A stretch of DNA of 44,358 bases from an uncultured Caldilinea sp. (GCF_937128415.1 NZ_CAKZMJ010000051.1:1-44358), one strand, 5' to 3'. Shown: positions 12,276 through 24,999, numbered from the stretch's first letter. Translations and numbers: made by a program. Notes: generated by a model not told the origin, from the letters alone.

Positions 12276-12395
12276 ATGTTAGAGCGTTTCCTAATGCTGC
12301 CGTACACCCTGATCGTGCTCGGCGTCTGGCTGATCCTTTTTTGTGTTGTGGTTTATGCTTGGTTCCCCTGGGGCCGGGCTATCCAATCATTATAA
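12276..12395 (+). CDS. Possible small single-pass membrane protein
   Basis: A 39-codon frame MLERFLML... that encodes one strongly hydrophobic segment (PYTLIVLGVWLILFCVVVY) followed by AWFPWGRAIQSL. It lies in the gap between pepT and the broken DUF1269 gene. There is no clear ribosome-binding site. The composition is that of a real membrane helix, but expression cannot be argued from sequence alone. Confidence 0.3.
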   Translation: MLERFLMLPYTLIVLGVWLILFCVVVYAWFPWGRAIQSL

Positions 12396-12431
12396 ATTTT
12401 TCTCAATTTTAATTTCCTAAGGAGGTTCTCT

Positions 12432-12752
12432 ATGGCGACACTCACTGTGTTCAAATTTGGCACGCCGGACGGCGCCGCCCAGGCGTTGGGCAGCCTGGAA
12501 GAGATGCAGAAGCAGCAGCTCCTCACGATCCTGGATGCGGCGATTGTCACCTGGCCGGTTGGCAAGAAAAAGCCCAAGACCCGTCAAATGTTCAGCACGG
12601 CTGCAGCCGGCGCGCTCAGCGGCGCCTTTTAGGGCATGCTCTTTGGGCTGATCTTCTTTATACCCTTCTTTGGGTTGGCGATCGGCGCGCTGACGGGCGC
12701 GCTGATGGGTAAGTTCACCGACTATGGCATCAGCGATCAGTTTATCAAGGAG
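12432..12752 (+). pseudogene. DUF1269-family membrane protein, interrupted by in-frame TAG and truncated
   Basis: Begins with AAGGAGG before the ATG and reads MATLTVFKFGTPDGAAQAL...VTWPVGKKKPKTRQM, the normal start of DUF1269 proteins. In the glycine-rich segment GALSGAF the next codon is TAG (12630-12632), where the family usually has Trp (TGG). The same frame continues perfectly as GMLFGLIFFIPFFGLAIGAL and KFTDYGISDQFIKE. After this point the expected C-terminal 60-80 residues are absent, and the last codons form the ribosome-binding site of the next gene. A point mutation plus a C-terminal deletion is the simplest reading. Readthrough or a sequencing error at TAG would not explain the missing C-terminus. 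Confidence 0.75.
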
Positions 12753-12759
12753 GAAAACT

Positions 12760-13344
12760 ATGTTCTGGATGGGAATCGTGTTGATTGCAAGCGGCGTCTT
12801 CTTGCTGGTCTATGGCGGGTTGTTGTTCCGGTTTTCCCTGGCGGTGGGGTTCTTCGTCCTCGGTTTTAGCCTGGCCTCCTGGTTGTTCTCCGGTCAGGAA
12901 GATGTGATTCGCATTCTGATCAGCTTAGTGGTGGGCGGCGTTTTGGCAGGTCTCGGCTATGCACTGGTGCGCATCGTGCTGCACACGGCCGGCGCCCTGC
13001 TTGGCGCTGTGCTCATGCTGCTGTTGTTGTCGTTGCTACCTGTCAAGACGCCGGAGTTTCTTAGCGTGATTTTGATTGCGGCAGGCTTAGGCGTCGTCGG
13101 CTACTTCGGCGACCGTCTCGGCGATTGGTCGATCATCCTGGCGACGTCGCTGGCCGGCGCATACGCCATCGTCCTCGGCCTGACGCGTATGTTTCCCGCC
13201 GCCGTCGAGGTCGGTGCAGACTACGCCTCCGCCTATGTGCCTTTCACCGGCCCGGCCTTCGCCGTCTTTGTGATCGTCTTTTTGATCGGCGCGCTGGCGC
13301 AGGATCGGATTCGCTCCGTGCGCGGTCGCTACGTGAATCGCTGA
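12760..13344 (+). CDS. Multi-pass membrane protein (DUF4203-like)
   Basis: 194 residues with about seven hydrophobic segments and Gly-rich turns, ending in the cytosolic tail DRIRSVRGRYVNR. The ATG at 12760 follows a perfect AAGGAGG with 6-bp spacing; a longer in-frame start 36 bp upstream lacks one. The pattern of paired helices separated by short charged turns (SGQEDVIR, DRLGDWS) resembles DUF4203/TMEM198-like proteins, whose function is not known. It is placed directly after the broken DUF1269 gene, and its own ribosome-binding site is embedded in that gene's last readable codons. Confidence 0.7.
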   Translation: MFWMGIVLIASGVFLLVYGGLLFRFSLAVGFFVLGFSLASWLFSGQEDVIRILISLVVGGVLAGLGYALVRIVLHTAGALLGAVLMLLLLSLLPVKTPEFLSVILIAAGLGVVGYFGDRLGDWSIILATSLAGAYAIVLGLTRMFPAAVEVGADYASAYVPFTGPAFAVFVIVFLIGALAQDRIRSVRGRYVNR

Positions 13345-13411
13345 CAGGCCCCTTTCCCACTCAAAAGGACCCTATCTGAGTCTTCTCGACGCTCGATACA
13401 GGAGCATTCCC

Positions 13412-15703
13412 ATGCGTCAGATGCACCTTTGCCGCCCCCTCTTAACGGTCATCGCCGTGCTGACGCTGGCGGCCTGCACCCCCGTCCAACCGCCGGTTGC
13501 TTCCTCGACCGACGATGAAAGGCTTGCGGGCGCCCCTCTTCCTCCGGCCGTTGAATACAACTTGGGCGAGACGACCTTGATCCAGGATCAGTTTCCTGAA
13601 GACCACCGTTTTCATAAAATGCCGGTGCGGCTCAACGGCCTGATCGCCGCGCCTGCCGAAGGCGGCCCGTATCCGGTCGTGCTGATTCTGCATGGCGCGC
13701 ACCCCGGTTGCCCGGTGGATGAGGCGGGCGTCGATCGCTGGCCGTGCGATCCAGAAGTGGAGCAGCCCAACTATCGCGGCTTTGGCTATCTGGTGCGTGC
13801 GCTGGCGGCGCATGGGTACGTGGCCCTCTCCATCAACATCAACGCTGAAAACACCTTCGGTTTCGGCGAACCGTATCCGTTGGAGCGGCTACGTCAACTG
13901 GTGCTCTTGCACATGAACGCGCTGGCGAAGGCTGCGGAAGGTGGTGAGAATCGCTTTGGCGTCGAACTGGCAGGCCGCGCCGATGGGAGGCGGCTGGCGC
14001 TCTTCGGTCACTCGCGCGGGGCGGAGGCAGCCGTTGCCCTTGCGCGCGAGCAGCTTCGGGTGGACATGCAACGCTTCTACGGTCCGACGGCTGGGGTGCT
14101 GCTGATCGCACCGGCGGCAGTTCTGGTCGACCCGGAAGGTGGTGCGCCGGCGCCGATGGCGCTCCTTAACGCCGCCTGCGACGGCGACGTCGTCGATCAG
14201 GCCGGCAATGCCTTCTTTGAGTTTGCGCGCAATGCGCCCGAGCAGACTGCCTGGGCCGCCTCGGTCTGGCTGGAGCGCGCCAACCACAATCACTTCAACA
14301 CAATCTTGGGCTCCGACTTCGCCGACCAGAGCGAACGGCCCGACTGTGCGCCTCTTCTGGATGCAGAGGCGCAGCGGGCGTTTCTTGTCAACTACGCCGT
14401 CGACTTTCTCACGACGATCTTCAGCCACGATCCGGCGCAGGTGCGGGCGGCGATGGTGCGCATGGGGATCGATGCAGCGACGCCCGCCAGCGCAGAACTG
14501 TATGGGTTGGCGGCGCAGGCCGCGTTGTTGGCGGATCCGCGCCACCGCTTGCGATTGTTGACCCCGCTCGGCGAGGACGATTTCGCCGTCAGCCCGGTCG
14601 GCGGCGCCGTGCGCGCCGAAGGCATTGCGACGCTCTTCTGTCCGGCGCGCTACTACACGCCGTTCACTGCGCCGGAGCTGGCGGATTGCCACCGCGCCGA
14701 GGTGACCGTCCCGGGCCAACCGGCGCACGCCCTCATCCGCTGGGACAGGCCTGGCGGCGCGTTGCGCTTCGAACTGCCGATTGGCCTCGGCAATTTGCTG
14801 TTTTTCGATGCCTTCAGCGTACGCGTTGCGGTCGATCCGCTGTGGGAGGAAAATCCGTCCGGCGCGCCTCAGTCTTTCTCGGTGCAGGTGACGGATCGCA
14901 GCGGCGCCACTGCACGCGTTCCCATGCGCGCTGATGAACCGGCGTTGCGCTATCCGGCCGGCGAGATCCAACCGGATGACGTCTTCGGCGAGATTTTCAC
15001 CGGTCGGCTGCCGCTGACGCCGGTGCGCGTGCCTCTCAGCGCCTTCGAGGGCGTCAACCTGGCCGACATCGCCGAGGTGGCGCTCGTCTTCGACCAGAGC
15101 GAGAGCGGCGCGCTCTTCGTCGCCGACGTGGAGCTGGTGCGCGCAGCGGTCTCGCCGCGCCCTACATTGAGCGATCCACCCGGAGCGGAACTGCTCGCCG
15201 CCGCCGAAGCGGGCGACGTGGAGGCGATGCGCCAGCTCGCCAATGTCTATCGTCCGACGGAGGCGCTCGGCATTCTGTACGGCGACCTGGAGCAGGCGGT
15301 CTTCTGGTATCGCAAAGCCTGCGCGGCCGGCTACGCCAACGCCCAGGTGGATTTCTACATCTTTGCCCGCATGCACGCCGAACGCTATGGCGACGCATTT
15401 CTTGACGAGGCCGTCGCTTGCCTCGAAGACGCCATTGCCCAGGGGCATCGCGAGGCAATCATCGAAGGCGCCTTCCGCGCCGCCTTCATGGAGGGGGACT
15501 ACAAAACCGGTTTCTTTCGCTACGCCTTGCTCGAAGAAGCCGACCCTGAAATCGCTGCGCAACGATTCGTCTTTGCCGACCGGTTGACTCAGGCGGAAAT
15601 GGACGCAGCGGAAGCCGCCGCCGCCGAGTGGCGCGCCACCCATTCTGTGAAGACCTACAACGATTTCTTTGCGGAAGTTGACTCTCCTTTTCGCAGCCCC
15701 TGA
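13412..15703 (+). CDS. Lipoprotein: alpha/beta hydrolase fused to Sel1-like repeats
   Basis: 763 residues. A lipoprotein signal ends in the lipobox LAAC with Cys22. Residues about 50-340 form an alpha/beta hydrolase: the oxyanion region LILHGAHPGCP, the nucleophile elbow GHSRGAEA, and a late His in ANHNHFNTI. It resembles secreted esterase/cutinase-like or dienelactone-hydrolase proteins. A beta-rich middle part (about 400-580) may be a carbohydrate-binding-like sandwich. Residues about 590-720 contain Sel1/TPR-like repeats (VFWYRKACAAGYANAQVDF, ACLEDAIAQGHREAII). It would be anchored on the outer face of the membrane. The combination of hydrolase and C-terminal Sel1 repeats is unusual. Two secreted proteins follow on the same strand, perhaps one operon. 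Confidence 0.75.
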   Translation: MRQMHLCRPLLTVIAVLTLAACTPVQPPVASSTDDERLAGAPLPPAVEYNLGETTLIQDQFPEDHRFHKMPVRLNGLIAAPAEGGPYPVVLILHGAHPGCPVDEAGVDRWPCDPEVEQPNYRGFGYLVRALAAHGYVALSININAENTFGFGEPYPLERLRQLVLLHMNALAKAAEGGENRFGVELAGRADGRRLALFGHSRGAEAAVALAREQLRVDMQRFYGPTAGVLLIAPAAVLVDPEGGAPAPMALLNAACDGDVVDQAGNAFFEFARNAPEQTAWAASVWLERANHNHFNTILGSDFADQSERPDCAPLLDAEAQRAFLVNYAVDFLTTIFSHDPAQVRAAMVRMGIDAATPASAELYGLAAQAALLADPRHRLRLLTPLGEDDFAVSPVGGAVRAEGIATLFCPARYYTPFTAPELADCHRAEVTVPGQPAHALIRWDRPGGALRFELPIGLGNLLFFDAFSVRVAVDPLWEENPSGAPQSFSVQVTDRSGATARVPMRADEPALRYPAGEIQPDDVFGEIFTGRLPLTPVRVPLSAFEGVNLADIAEVALVFDQSESGALFVADVELVRAAVSPRPTLSDPPGAELLAAAEAGDVEAMRQLANVYRPTEALGILYGDLEQAVFWYRKACAAGYANAQVDFYIFARMHAERYGDAFLDEAVACLEDAIAQGHREAIIEGAFRAAFMEGDYKTGFFRYALLEEADPEIAAQRFVFADRLTQAEMDAAEAAAAEWRATHSVKTYNDFFAEVDSPFRSP

Positions 15704-15797
15704 GCGATGAAAGTAGCCCTGACCGAAGTCAACGCTTTCATCGCCGATGATCGATTTTTGTTGTTGCAAACCAGCTCAGAGAAACGGAGAAAACCCT

Positions 15798-16697
15798 ATG
15801 CAAAAAACGAGCGTTTTTAGAGCGATGTCGCTGGTGGGGTGGTTGACGATTGCAGCGCTGTTCTTCGGCGCCTGTCAGCCGGTGACGGCGCCGTCGGCGG
15901 AGCCATCCACCCCTCAAAATGCAGCGACGCCCGCGGCGGAGGAGCCTGTTGCACCTGCGGACGAAAATGTCGGAGAGGCCACAGAAGGAGGGGCGCCCAT
16001 GCTGGAAGGCGTGATCTGGCAGGTCATCGAATATCTGAACGCTGACGGCGCGCTCGGCGAAACCGTCGCAGAAGCCACCATCACCTTCGAGAATGGCCGC
16101 GTCGGCGGCAACACCGGCTGCAACAATTTCTTCGCCAGCTATACGCTTGTCGGTCAAAAGTTGACGATTGCGCAGATCGGCAGCACCATGATGATGTGCG
16201 AGGACGCCATCATGGCGCAAGAGCAAGGGATTCTGGCGGCGCTGGGCAAGGCAGCCGCCTATGCCCCGAAAGAGGAGGGCGTTGCGCTGTTGGATGCTTC
16301 CGGCGCAGTCGTTTTGACCCTCGTTCCTCAGCCGCAGGCTTCATTGACCGGCGTCGTCTGGCTGGCGACCATGGTCAACAACGGCCGGCAGGCGGTTGTG
16401 AGTTTGGTGGAAGGCGCCGAGATCACGGCCACGTTCGACGAGGAGGGGACGTTGTTCGGTTCGGCGGGGTGCAACAACTATCGCACCAGCTACACCCTTG
16501 ACGGCGACGCCATTGCGCTGGCGCCGATCCTTTCTACGCGGAAATTCTGCAGCGAGCCTGAGGGGGTGATGGAGCAGGAGGCTAACTATCTAGCGGCGCT
16601 GGAGACGGTCGCCACGTGGTCGATCCGGGGAGATGTGCTCGAGCTGCGCGACGCCGACGGCGCTCTGGCGGTGAGTTTTCGGGCGGCCGGCCGGTGA
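15798..16697 (+). CDS. Lipoprotein with two META (HslJ-like) domains
   Basis: 299 residues from the ATG at 15798. The lipobox LFFGAC gives a lipidated Cys26, followed by a Pro/Ala/Glu-rich spacer to about residue 70. Two META domains follow. Each begins LxGVxW and contains GxxGCNNxxxSYTL; the METAL-like cores are IGSTMMMCED and ILSTRKFCSE, and each ends in a Gln/Glu-rich helix then a beta strand. The family (HslJ in E. coli) is linked to envelope stress and novobiocin resistance, but molecular function is not settled. A decayed homologue lies at 10489-10632. It is between the hydrolase lipoprotein and the Fn3-like secreted protein, with short gaps. Confidence 0.9.
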   Translation: MQKTSVFRAMSLVGWLTIAALFFGACQPVTAPSAEPSTPQNAATPAAEEPVAPADENVGEATEGGAPMLEGVIWQVIEYLNADGALGETVAEATITFENGRVGGNTGCNNFFASYTLVGQKLTIAQIGSTMMMCEDAIMAQEQGILAALGKAAAYAPKEEGVALLDASGAVVLTLVPQPQASLTGVVWLATMVNNGRQAVVSLVEGAEITATFDEEGTLFGSAGCNNYRTSYTLDGDAIALAPILSTRKFCSEPEGVMEQEANYLAALETVATWSIRGDVLELRDADGALAVSFRAAGR

Positions 16698-16735
16698 GGC
16701 TGCTTGCCTTCTTTTTTGCGGAAAGGTGAACCCTG

Positions 16736-18580
16736 ATGCAGCTCCATTTGATTGTGTCGCGACGAGCAGCCGCACACACTCTCCGGCTCCTCGTTGCGCT
16801 TGCCTTCTCATGTTCGCTTGCGGCCCCGCAGCCGCTCCATGCGCAAACGTCGTCAGAAGAAGCGCCGCCATCGACGGCTCTCCAGCCAAGCCTGATCGAG
16901 ATTCTGGAAAAGGCGCCGAAGACTCGCCCGGCGGTCGTAGGGCAAGACGGCTTCGCACCGGGTGAGGTCGGCGCTGCTGCGCTGGCCGACCTGCCCGACC
17001 GCACACAGTTCGCCGTGATGGACTACACGGTGGAAGGCGCCATCGTCAACGCCACCGTGCAGCTGCCGGCGTCGCAGGGCGTCTATATTGCGTCCGGCTT
17101 CCCGAACAGCAACTTTCTCAACGAATCGACGATGCAACTGGGGTGGGACAACCAGACCGGCCGCCAGGCGATGCGCATGTTGCTGGAGTTCAACCTCGCC
17201 GGCCTGCCTCCGCAGTCGCAGATTCAGAGCGCCGCCTTCTTTATCAATCAAACCCGCATCGAGCCGCCCGGCGACGGTCAGGGAATGAGCTTTCGCGCCC
17301 AGCTGATGCAACAGCCCTGGGCTGCAGGCAGCGTCACCTGGAACAACGCCAACTTCCTCGGCGGCGCAGAATTCCCTCTGGGTTCGGTTCCACCGGCGCT
17401 GGGGTGGGTCACCGGGCCGGCCACGGCTGCGGTGCGGACATGGGCCTCCGGCGAGCCGAATCGAGGCCTTATCATCACCGGCGACGAGACGCCGACGCCG
17501 GGGCGTTGGCGCCAGTTTTGGGGCGTTGGCCCCAATTCGCCGCCCCAATTGTCTCCGTATCTGGAGGTCACTTTCACCGCCAACTGCGATACGCAGCCGC
17601 CGATCGCGACAGTCAATGCGTTGCCCACCTTCTCGCCAGCCGAATTTCGCGTCTTCTGGTCCGCCTTCGACCCCGCCCAGCCGGGGTGCCCGGCCAGCGG
17701 CGTGGCGTGGTACAACGTCCAGTATCGCATCAACGGCGGCAGCTGGGTGAACTGGCGCAACCAGACCGAGACCGACAATTTCGGCTTCCGTCGCGATGCA
17801 CCCAACGGCGCCACCGTCGAATTTCGCGTGCAGGCGGCGGATAACGCAGGCAACGTCGGCCCGTGGAGTCAGCCCGTCAGCACCATCATCGATTCTGAAC
17901 CGCCGGTCGCGGCGGTGAACCCGCTGCCGCAGTACACGATCTTCCCCGCCTTCACGGTGACCTGGAGCGGGACGGACAATCTGTCGGGGATCGCCTATTA
18001 TAATCTGCAGGTTCGGGTCAACAACGGCGCCTGGGTTCAAGTGCTCTCTGAGTCCACCGCTGTATCCTTCCAGATCACCGGCGCGCAATTTCGCGATAAG
18101 TTCGATTTCCGCGTGCAGGCGGTGGACAACGTCGGCAACGTGCAGCCGTGGAGTCCGACGGCGCAGGCCACGACGGTTGTGTTCGACCATCCCGTGGCCA
18201 GGGTGCTGCCCTTCAACCCGGCGCTCATCCAGTCGACTTCGCCGGTGACGAATGTCATCACCGTCAACTGGCAAGGCTTCTTTGCGCCGGGCACGACCAT
18301 CACGTCATATGAGCTGCGCTATCGCTACGCTCCCTTCGGCGGCGCTCCCGGCGCATGGATGACCTGGAGCACCTTCCCGGGTTCGCAGACCTCGGCCAAC
18401 TTCACGCCTGCTCAGGGCAACGGCCTCTATGAGTTCTTTGCGATTGCCACGAATAACGTGGGGCAGGTGCAGCCTTTTGAGCCGGACAGCGGATTGAGCG
18501 CAACGGTGATCCTCGATCTCGAAGACACGATCCAGGTGCGCGCTTATATGCCGCTCGCGTTTCATCAGGGGGTCGATTGA
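16736..18580 (+). CDS. Secreted protein with DNRLRE-like domain and Fn3-like repeats
   Basis: 614 residues. A signal peptide is cleaved near LHAQ (residue 37). Residues about 110-285 resemble a DNRLRE domain (MLLEFNLAGLPPQSQIQSA, then VTWNNANF and YLEVTF). Three Fn3/beta-sandwich repeats follow. Each starts with PxATVN or similar and ends in FRVQAADNAGNVGPWS or FRVQAVDNVGNVQPWS. The chain ends in VRAYMPLAFHQ, like the short hydrophobic C-terminal tails I associate with secreted Chloroflexota proteins (recollection, not tested). The ATG follows GAAAGGTGA. Role: probably surface binding or structure; no catalytic motif was found. Confidence 0.75.
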   Translation: MQLHLIVSRRAAAHTLRLLVALAFSCSLAAPQPLHAQTSSEEAPPSTALQPSLIEILEKAPKTRPAVVGQDGFAPGEVGAAALADLPDRTQFAVMDYTVEGAIVNATVQLPASQGVYIASGFPNSNFLNESTMQLGWDNQTGRQAMRMLLEFNLAGLPPQSQIQSAAFFINQTRIEPPGDGQGMSFRAQLMQQPWAAGSVTWNNANFLGGAEFPLGSVPPALGWVTGPATAAVRTWASGEPNRGLIITGDETPTPGRWRQFWGVGPNSPPQLSPYLEVTFTANCDTQPPIATVNALPTFSPAEFRVFWSAFDPAQPGCPASGVAWYNVQYRINGGSWVNWRNQTETDNFGFRRDAPNGATVEFRVQAADNAGNVGPWSQPVSTIIDSEPPVAAVNPLPQYTIFPAFTVTWSGTDNLSGIAYYNLQVRVNNGAWVQVLSESTAVSFQITGAQFRDKFDFRVQAVDNVGNVQPWSPTAQATTVVFDHPVARVLPFNPALIQSTSPVTNVITVNWQGFFAPGTTITSYELRYRYAPFGGAPGAWMTWSTFPGSQTSANFTPAQGNGLYEFFAIATNNVGQVQPFEPDSGLSATVILDLEDTIQVRAYMPLAFHQGVD

Positions 18581-18695
18581 GGAGTTCGGTTTGACGAAAG
18601 CGGAGTGCAATGATTGCCGGACGATTTTGTCAAAAACTGTCAGGAAGGCGCCATGTCCCCGGTTGCGCCGCCAGCGCCAATCAATTGCGCCGTCC

Positions 18696-18728
18696 ACCTT
18701 CCCGAAAGCTCAAATCTTTCGGGAAGGT
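18696..18728. repeat. Dispersed hairpin, family A, copy 2
   Basis: Perfect 13-bp arms ACCTTCCCGAAAG and CTTTCGGGAAGGT with a 7-nt loop, between two convergent genes. It could end transcription from both sides, but no T-run follows. Confidence 0.6.
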
Positions 18729-18759
18729 GAACAACCTGCTACACCCGCAGTCGGTGCGT

Positions 18760-19500
18760 TCAGATGGATGGATCGTTGCCTGCGCTTTCCGTCGTCGGGG
18801 CCGGCGGCGCAAAGGGCGGATAGTACATCTCGCCGGTTTTGTCCTTGTAGGCGATCTGGCCTAACAGATTGAACTGATAGAGATACGCCACAAAGGTGGC
18901 CAGCGGAATGGTGATCACCAGTCCCACCAGGCAGAGGAGCGTGCCGACGACGTTGGCCGCCATAAAGAATACAAAGTTGGCGATCAACACTGCGATCAGG
19001 AAGAGCGCAACCTCGATCAAGTGCTGGCGCGTCCAGGCGAAAATTTCGCTCAGCTGCAGGCCGCTCTGAATCTGTTCGTCGCGCGCAAACCAGAGCACAA
19101 AGCCGGGCGTCATCAGCGTGACGAAAATGCCGTACAGAAAAGTCAGACACGTCGTCCCGACCAGGATCATGACGCCGAAGGTGCGCACGAAGCTGTCCGA
19201 GTCCGCCAGGATCGCGCCGAAGAAGAGCGGAATCGCCGCCAGCGCCGCCGGCAAGCCCCAGATCAGGTAGACGATGGCCAGCTTGAAGCCGCGCACCAGG
19301 TCGCCGCTCCAGTCATCCCACTCCGGCAGAGGCGGCCGTTTGCCATCGCGCATGTTTTGCGTCAGGCGCAACGCGTAGCCAAGCAGGATGAGCGCTGGCA
19401 CAATCAGCGGAGCAAAGAGCGCCAGCGCAGCGCCGATCACAACTTTCTCTTTCCAACGCGGATCCTCTGTGATAAAAGTGAGCGCTTTGATAAAATCCAT
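18760..19500 (-). CDS. DUF4013 membrane protein
   Basis: 246 residues with five or six membrane segments. The DUF4013 signature region is RLTQNMRDGKRPPLPEWDDW at residues about 45-65, followed by paired helices (AIVYLIWGLPAALAAIPLFF; LIAVLIANFVFFMAANVVGT). The C-terminal tail is cytosolic or external and Pro-rich. Function of the family is unknown. The start has GGGGGAAG 5 bp upstream. It lies downstream of the sugar-phosphate transferase gene, separated by 196 bp with a hairpin, so probably has its own transcript. Confidence 0.85.
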   Translation of the reverse strand: MDFIKALTFITEDPRWKEKVVIGAALALFAPLIVPALILLGYALRLTQNMRDGKRPPLPEWDDWSGDLVRGFKLAIVYLIWGLPAALAAIPLFFGAILADSDSFVRTFGVMILVGTTCLTFLYGIFVTLMTPGFVLWFARDEQIQSGLQLSEIFAWTRQHLIEVALFLIAVLIANFVFFMAANVVGTLLCLVGLVITIPLATFVAYLYQFNLLGQIAYKDKTGEMYYPPFAPPAPTTESAGNDPSI

Positions 19501-19538
19501 AGGTCTTCCCCCTGTTGCATGCTCGATGACTGCGTTTT

Positions 19539-19573
19539 CATCCTCCAGGAGGCTCGAAGCTTCCTGGAAGATG
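19539..19573. repeat. Dispersed hairpin, family A, copy 3
   Basis: Twelve-base arms CATCCTCCAGGA and TCCTGGAAGATG with one mismatch around an 11-nt loop containing GGCTCGA. Close to the copy at 10635. Confidence 0.6.
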
Positions 19574-19696
19574 CACAGCCTCCCGAATCGTAAGGTTCAT
19601 CAGGTCGCCTGAAAGGTTGTATTTCACGCCTCGGAACAACAATACGAAAGGCCGACCGTGAAGTTGCAGCGAATTGCGGCGTCGGTGAGCTTGCAA

Positions 19697-20770
<1,074 letters not shown>

Positions 20771-20798
20771 AGCTCAGTGCACAAACGCCCTGATCGCT

Positions 20799-22160
<1,362 letters not shown>

Positions 22161-22169
22161 AAGCGACGC

Positions 22170-22637
22170 TCACTCTTCCTCTTCCCAATCCGTCCAGTTA
22201 AACTTCGGCTTTGGCAACCCTTTGAGCAGCGGGGCGTTGTTGTCGGCGCTCACGCCGCCTTCCACAAACAAGGAGGAAATATCGATGTGGAAATCCTCAA
22301 TCCGGCGCCCGCTCTTGGAAAAATGTTCCGGGCGGAACTCATAGCTGTCGCGCATCTCCGGATGTGCAGTGTGGGTGTAGATAAAGACCGAAAGAGGTGG
22401 AACGTATTCGATCTCCGTCTCCGCGCTGGACGGAGCGCGCACCTCCTCCGTTATTCGCTGGCGCGACCGCGCCTTGCGTCGCGCCTTGCGGCGCCGCGCT
22501 GGCGCCTCTGAGCCAAGTGGCGATTGGGAGATCGGGGTTGGGGAGATCGTTGTAGATGGCGTTGCGTTTTCCTTTGCCGGACGAAAGAACCGTCGCCGTC
22601 CACGCCGCGGACTGCGACTCGACTTTCCGTTGCTCAT
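22170..22637 (-). CDS. Unknown 155-residue protein with opposed charge ends
   Basis: Not recognised. Residues 1-65 are very basic (NGKSSRSPRRGRRRFF, ARRRKARRKARSRQR) with a Ser/Thr/Pro-rich stretch between. Residues 75-155 are a compact acidic part containing LSVFIYTHTAHPEMRDSYEF, FHIDISSLFVEGG and ending NWTDWEEEE. The basic half could bind nucleic acid or membranes; the rest looks like a small folded domain. It is 9 bp upstream of asnS on the same strand and about 40 bp downstream of the LysM gene. The placement alone gives no function. Confidence 0.6.
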   Translation of the reverse strand: MSNGKSSRSPRRGRRRFFRPAKENATPSTTISPTPISQSPLGSEAPARRRKARRKARSRQRITEEVRAPSSAETEIEYVPPLSVFIYTHTAHPEMRDSYEFRPEHFSKSGRRIEDFHIDISSLFVEGGVSADNNAPLLKGLPKPKFNWTDWEEEE

Positions 22638-22677
22638 AGGTCTGTTGTTCCTCTGCGATTCGTAGATGGATAGAAGG

Positions 22678-23427
22678 TCACGGAACTGTGAGTCTGGATA
22701 TTTCCTGTCCCTGTGGATTGACCAAACGAGCCACGGCGCCGCGCTCCCAAAGCGGCGCCGCCTGATTCCAGTAGAGCGAGACGCTTGTGTCTACGCCCGT
22801 CCCCGTATACAGCGTGACGCCGGCGCCGGGGAACAGGGAGACGCCGCCAAATTGATAGACAGGGCCGTTCTCTTTTTCGAGCCGCCACCCCTGAAGATTG
22901 ACGACCAGATCGCTGTCGTTGGCAATTTGCACGCCCTCGCTGGCGAGCGCGCCGGCGCCGACAAACGACGCGATCCGCAGCCCCGTCCCCCCCGTGGACG
23001 CCGAAAAGGGTGTGTTGGTCGCGGTCGGCGGGGCGGAAGAACCGCCGCGCGGAATCACCAATCGTTGCCCGACAAAGACGAAATCTGGATTGGTGAGGTT
23101 GTTGGCGTCCATAATCGCCTGCATGCTGACGCCATAGCGCGCGGCGATCGCCGACAGGATGTCGCCCGCCTGAACAATGTAGACCTCATCCTCGCCGATG
23201 GCCTCCGGCGTTGGCGTCGGCGTCGGGGCCTCCGCCGGTGGGCTTTCGGCGGCGGGCGTCGGCGTGAACGTGGGGATGGGGAGCGGCGCCGCGTTCGATG
23301 TTTCCAATGCAACTAACGGCTCGACGTCCAGGCGACGCTGTTCAACCACCCAGACGACCGCCACCGCGATCGTCAGGCTGATGATTGCGTTGAGAATAAT
23401 GACAAAGGCCAGTTGACGTCGGTTCAT
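22678..23427 (-). CDS. Membrane-anchored LysM protein with C-terminal lamin-tail-like domain
   Basis: 249 residues from the ATG at 23427. An N-terminal signal anchor (LAFVIILNAIISLTIAVAVV) is followed by a Pro/Thr/Ala-rich linker. One LysM domain follows at about 82-126 (YIVQAGDILSAIAARYGVSM...FVGQRLVIP). A second PT linker leads to a beta domain of about 100 residues (VQIANDSDLVVNLQGWRLE, VTLYTGTGVD, ARLVNPQGQEISRL) that resembles the lamin-tail domain. LysM binds peptidoglycan-type glycans; the lamin-tail part may bind other surface components. Likely outside the cell membrane. It is divergent from htrA. Confidence 0.85.
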   Translation of the reverse strand: MNRRQLAFVIILNAIISLTIAVAVVWVVEQRRLDVEPLVALETSNAAPLPIPTFTPTPAAESPPAEAPTPTPTPEAIGEDEVYIVQAGDILSAIAARYGVSMQAIMDANNLTNPDFVFVGQRLVIPRGGSSAPPTATNTPFSASTGGTGLRIASFVGAGALASEGVQIANDSDLVVNLQGWRLEKENGPVYQFGGVSLFPGAGVTLYTGTGVDTSVSLYWNQAAPLWERGAVARLVNPQGQEISRLTVP

Positions 23428-23589
23428 GCTCGATCGTTCTTCTTTTGCGGATGGGCGCTTGCATAAAAAAGCGACCTCAACGCCGCCATGATGATTGTAC
23501 CACAGCACCGGTTGAAATCACATCGGTCTCGAAATCTGGGTGCATCATCGGCGATCCCTGCACGCATTCACCGCCGGATGGAGGCTTGA

Positions 23590-23630
<41 letters not shown>

Positions 23631-23682
23631 AAGCGGATCGCTGTACAGTGGTGTGCACAACGATTGTAGAGGCGTATTTGAA

Positions 23683-24972
<1,290 letters not shown>

Positions 24973-24999
24973 CCCGACCGTCTCGAGCTTGAGAGGCGT

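Noticed and set aside
13889..15769. 626-codon open frame on the minus strand
   Set aside because: It lies wholly antisense to the hydrolase-Sel1 lipoprotein gene, is rich in Arg/Gly/Ala/His, and shows no family motif. It is a by-product of high GC.
16853..18274. 473-codon minus-strand frame
   Set aside because: Antisense to the DNRLRE/Fn3-like gene, whose repeats and signal peptide are clear. The antisense product has no recognisable domain.
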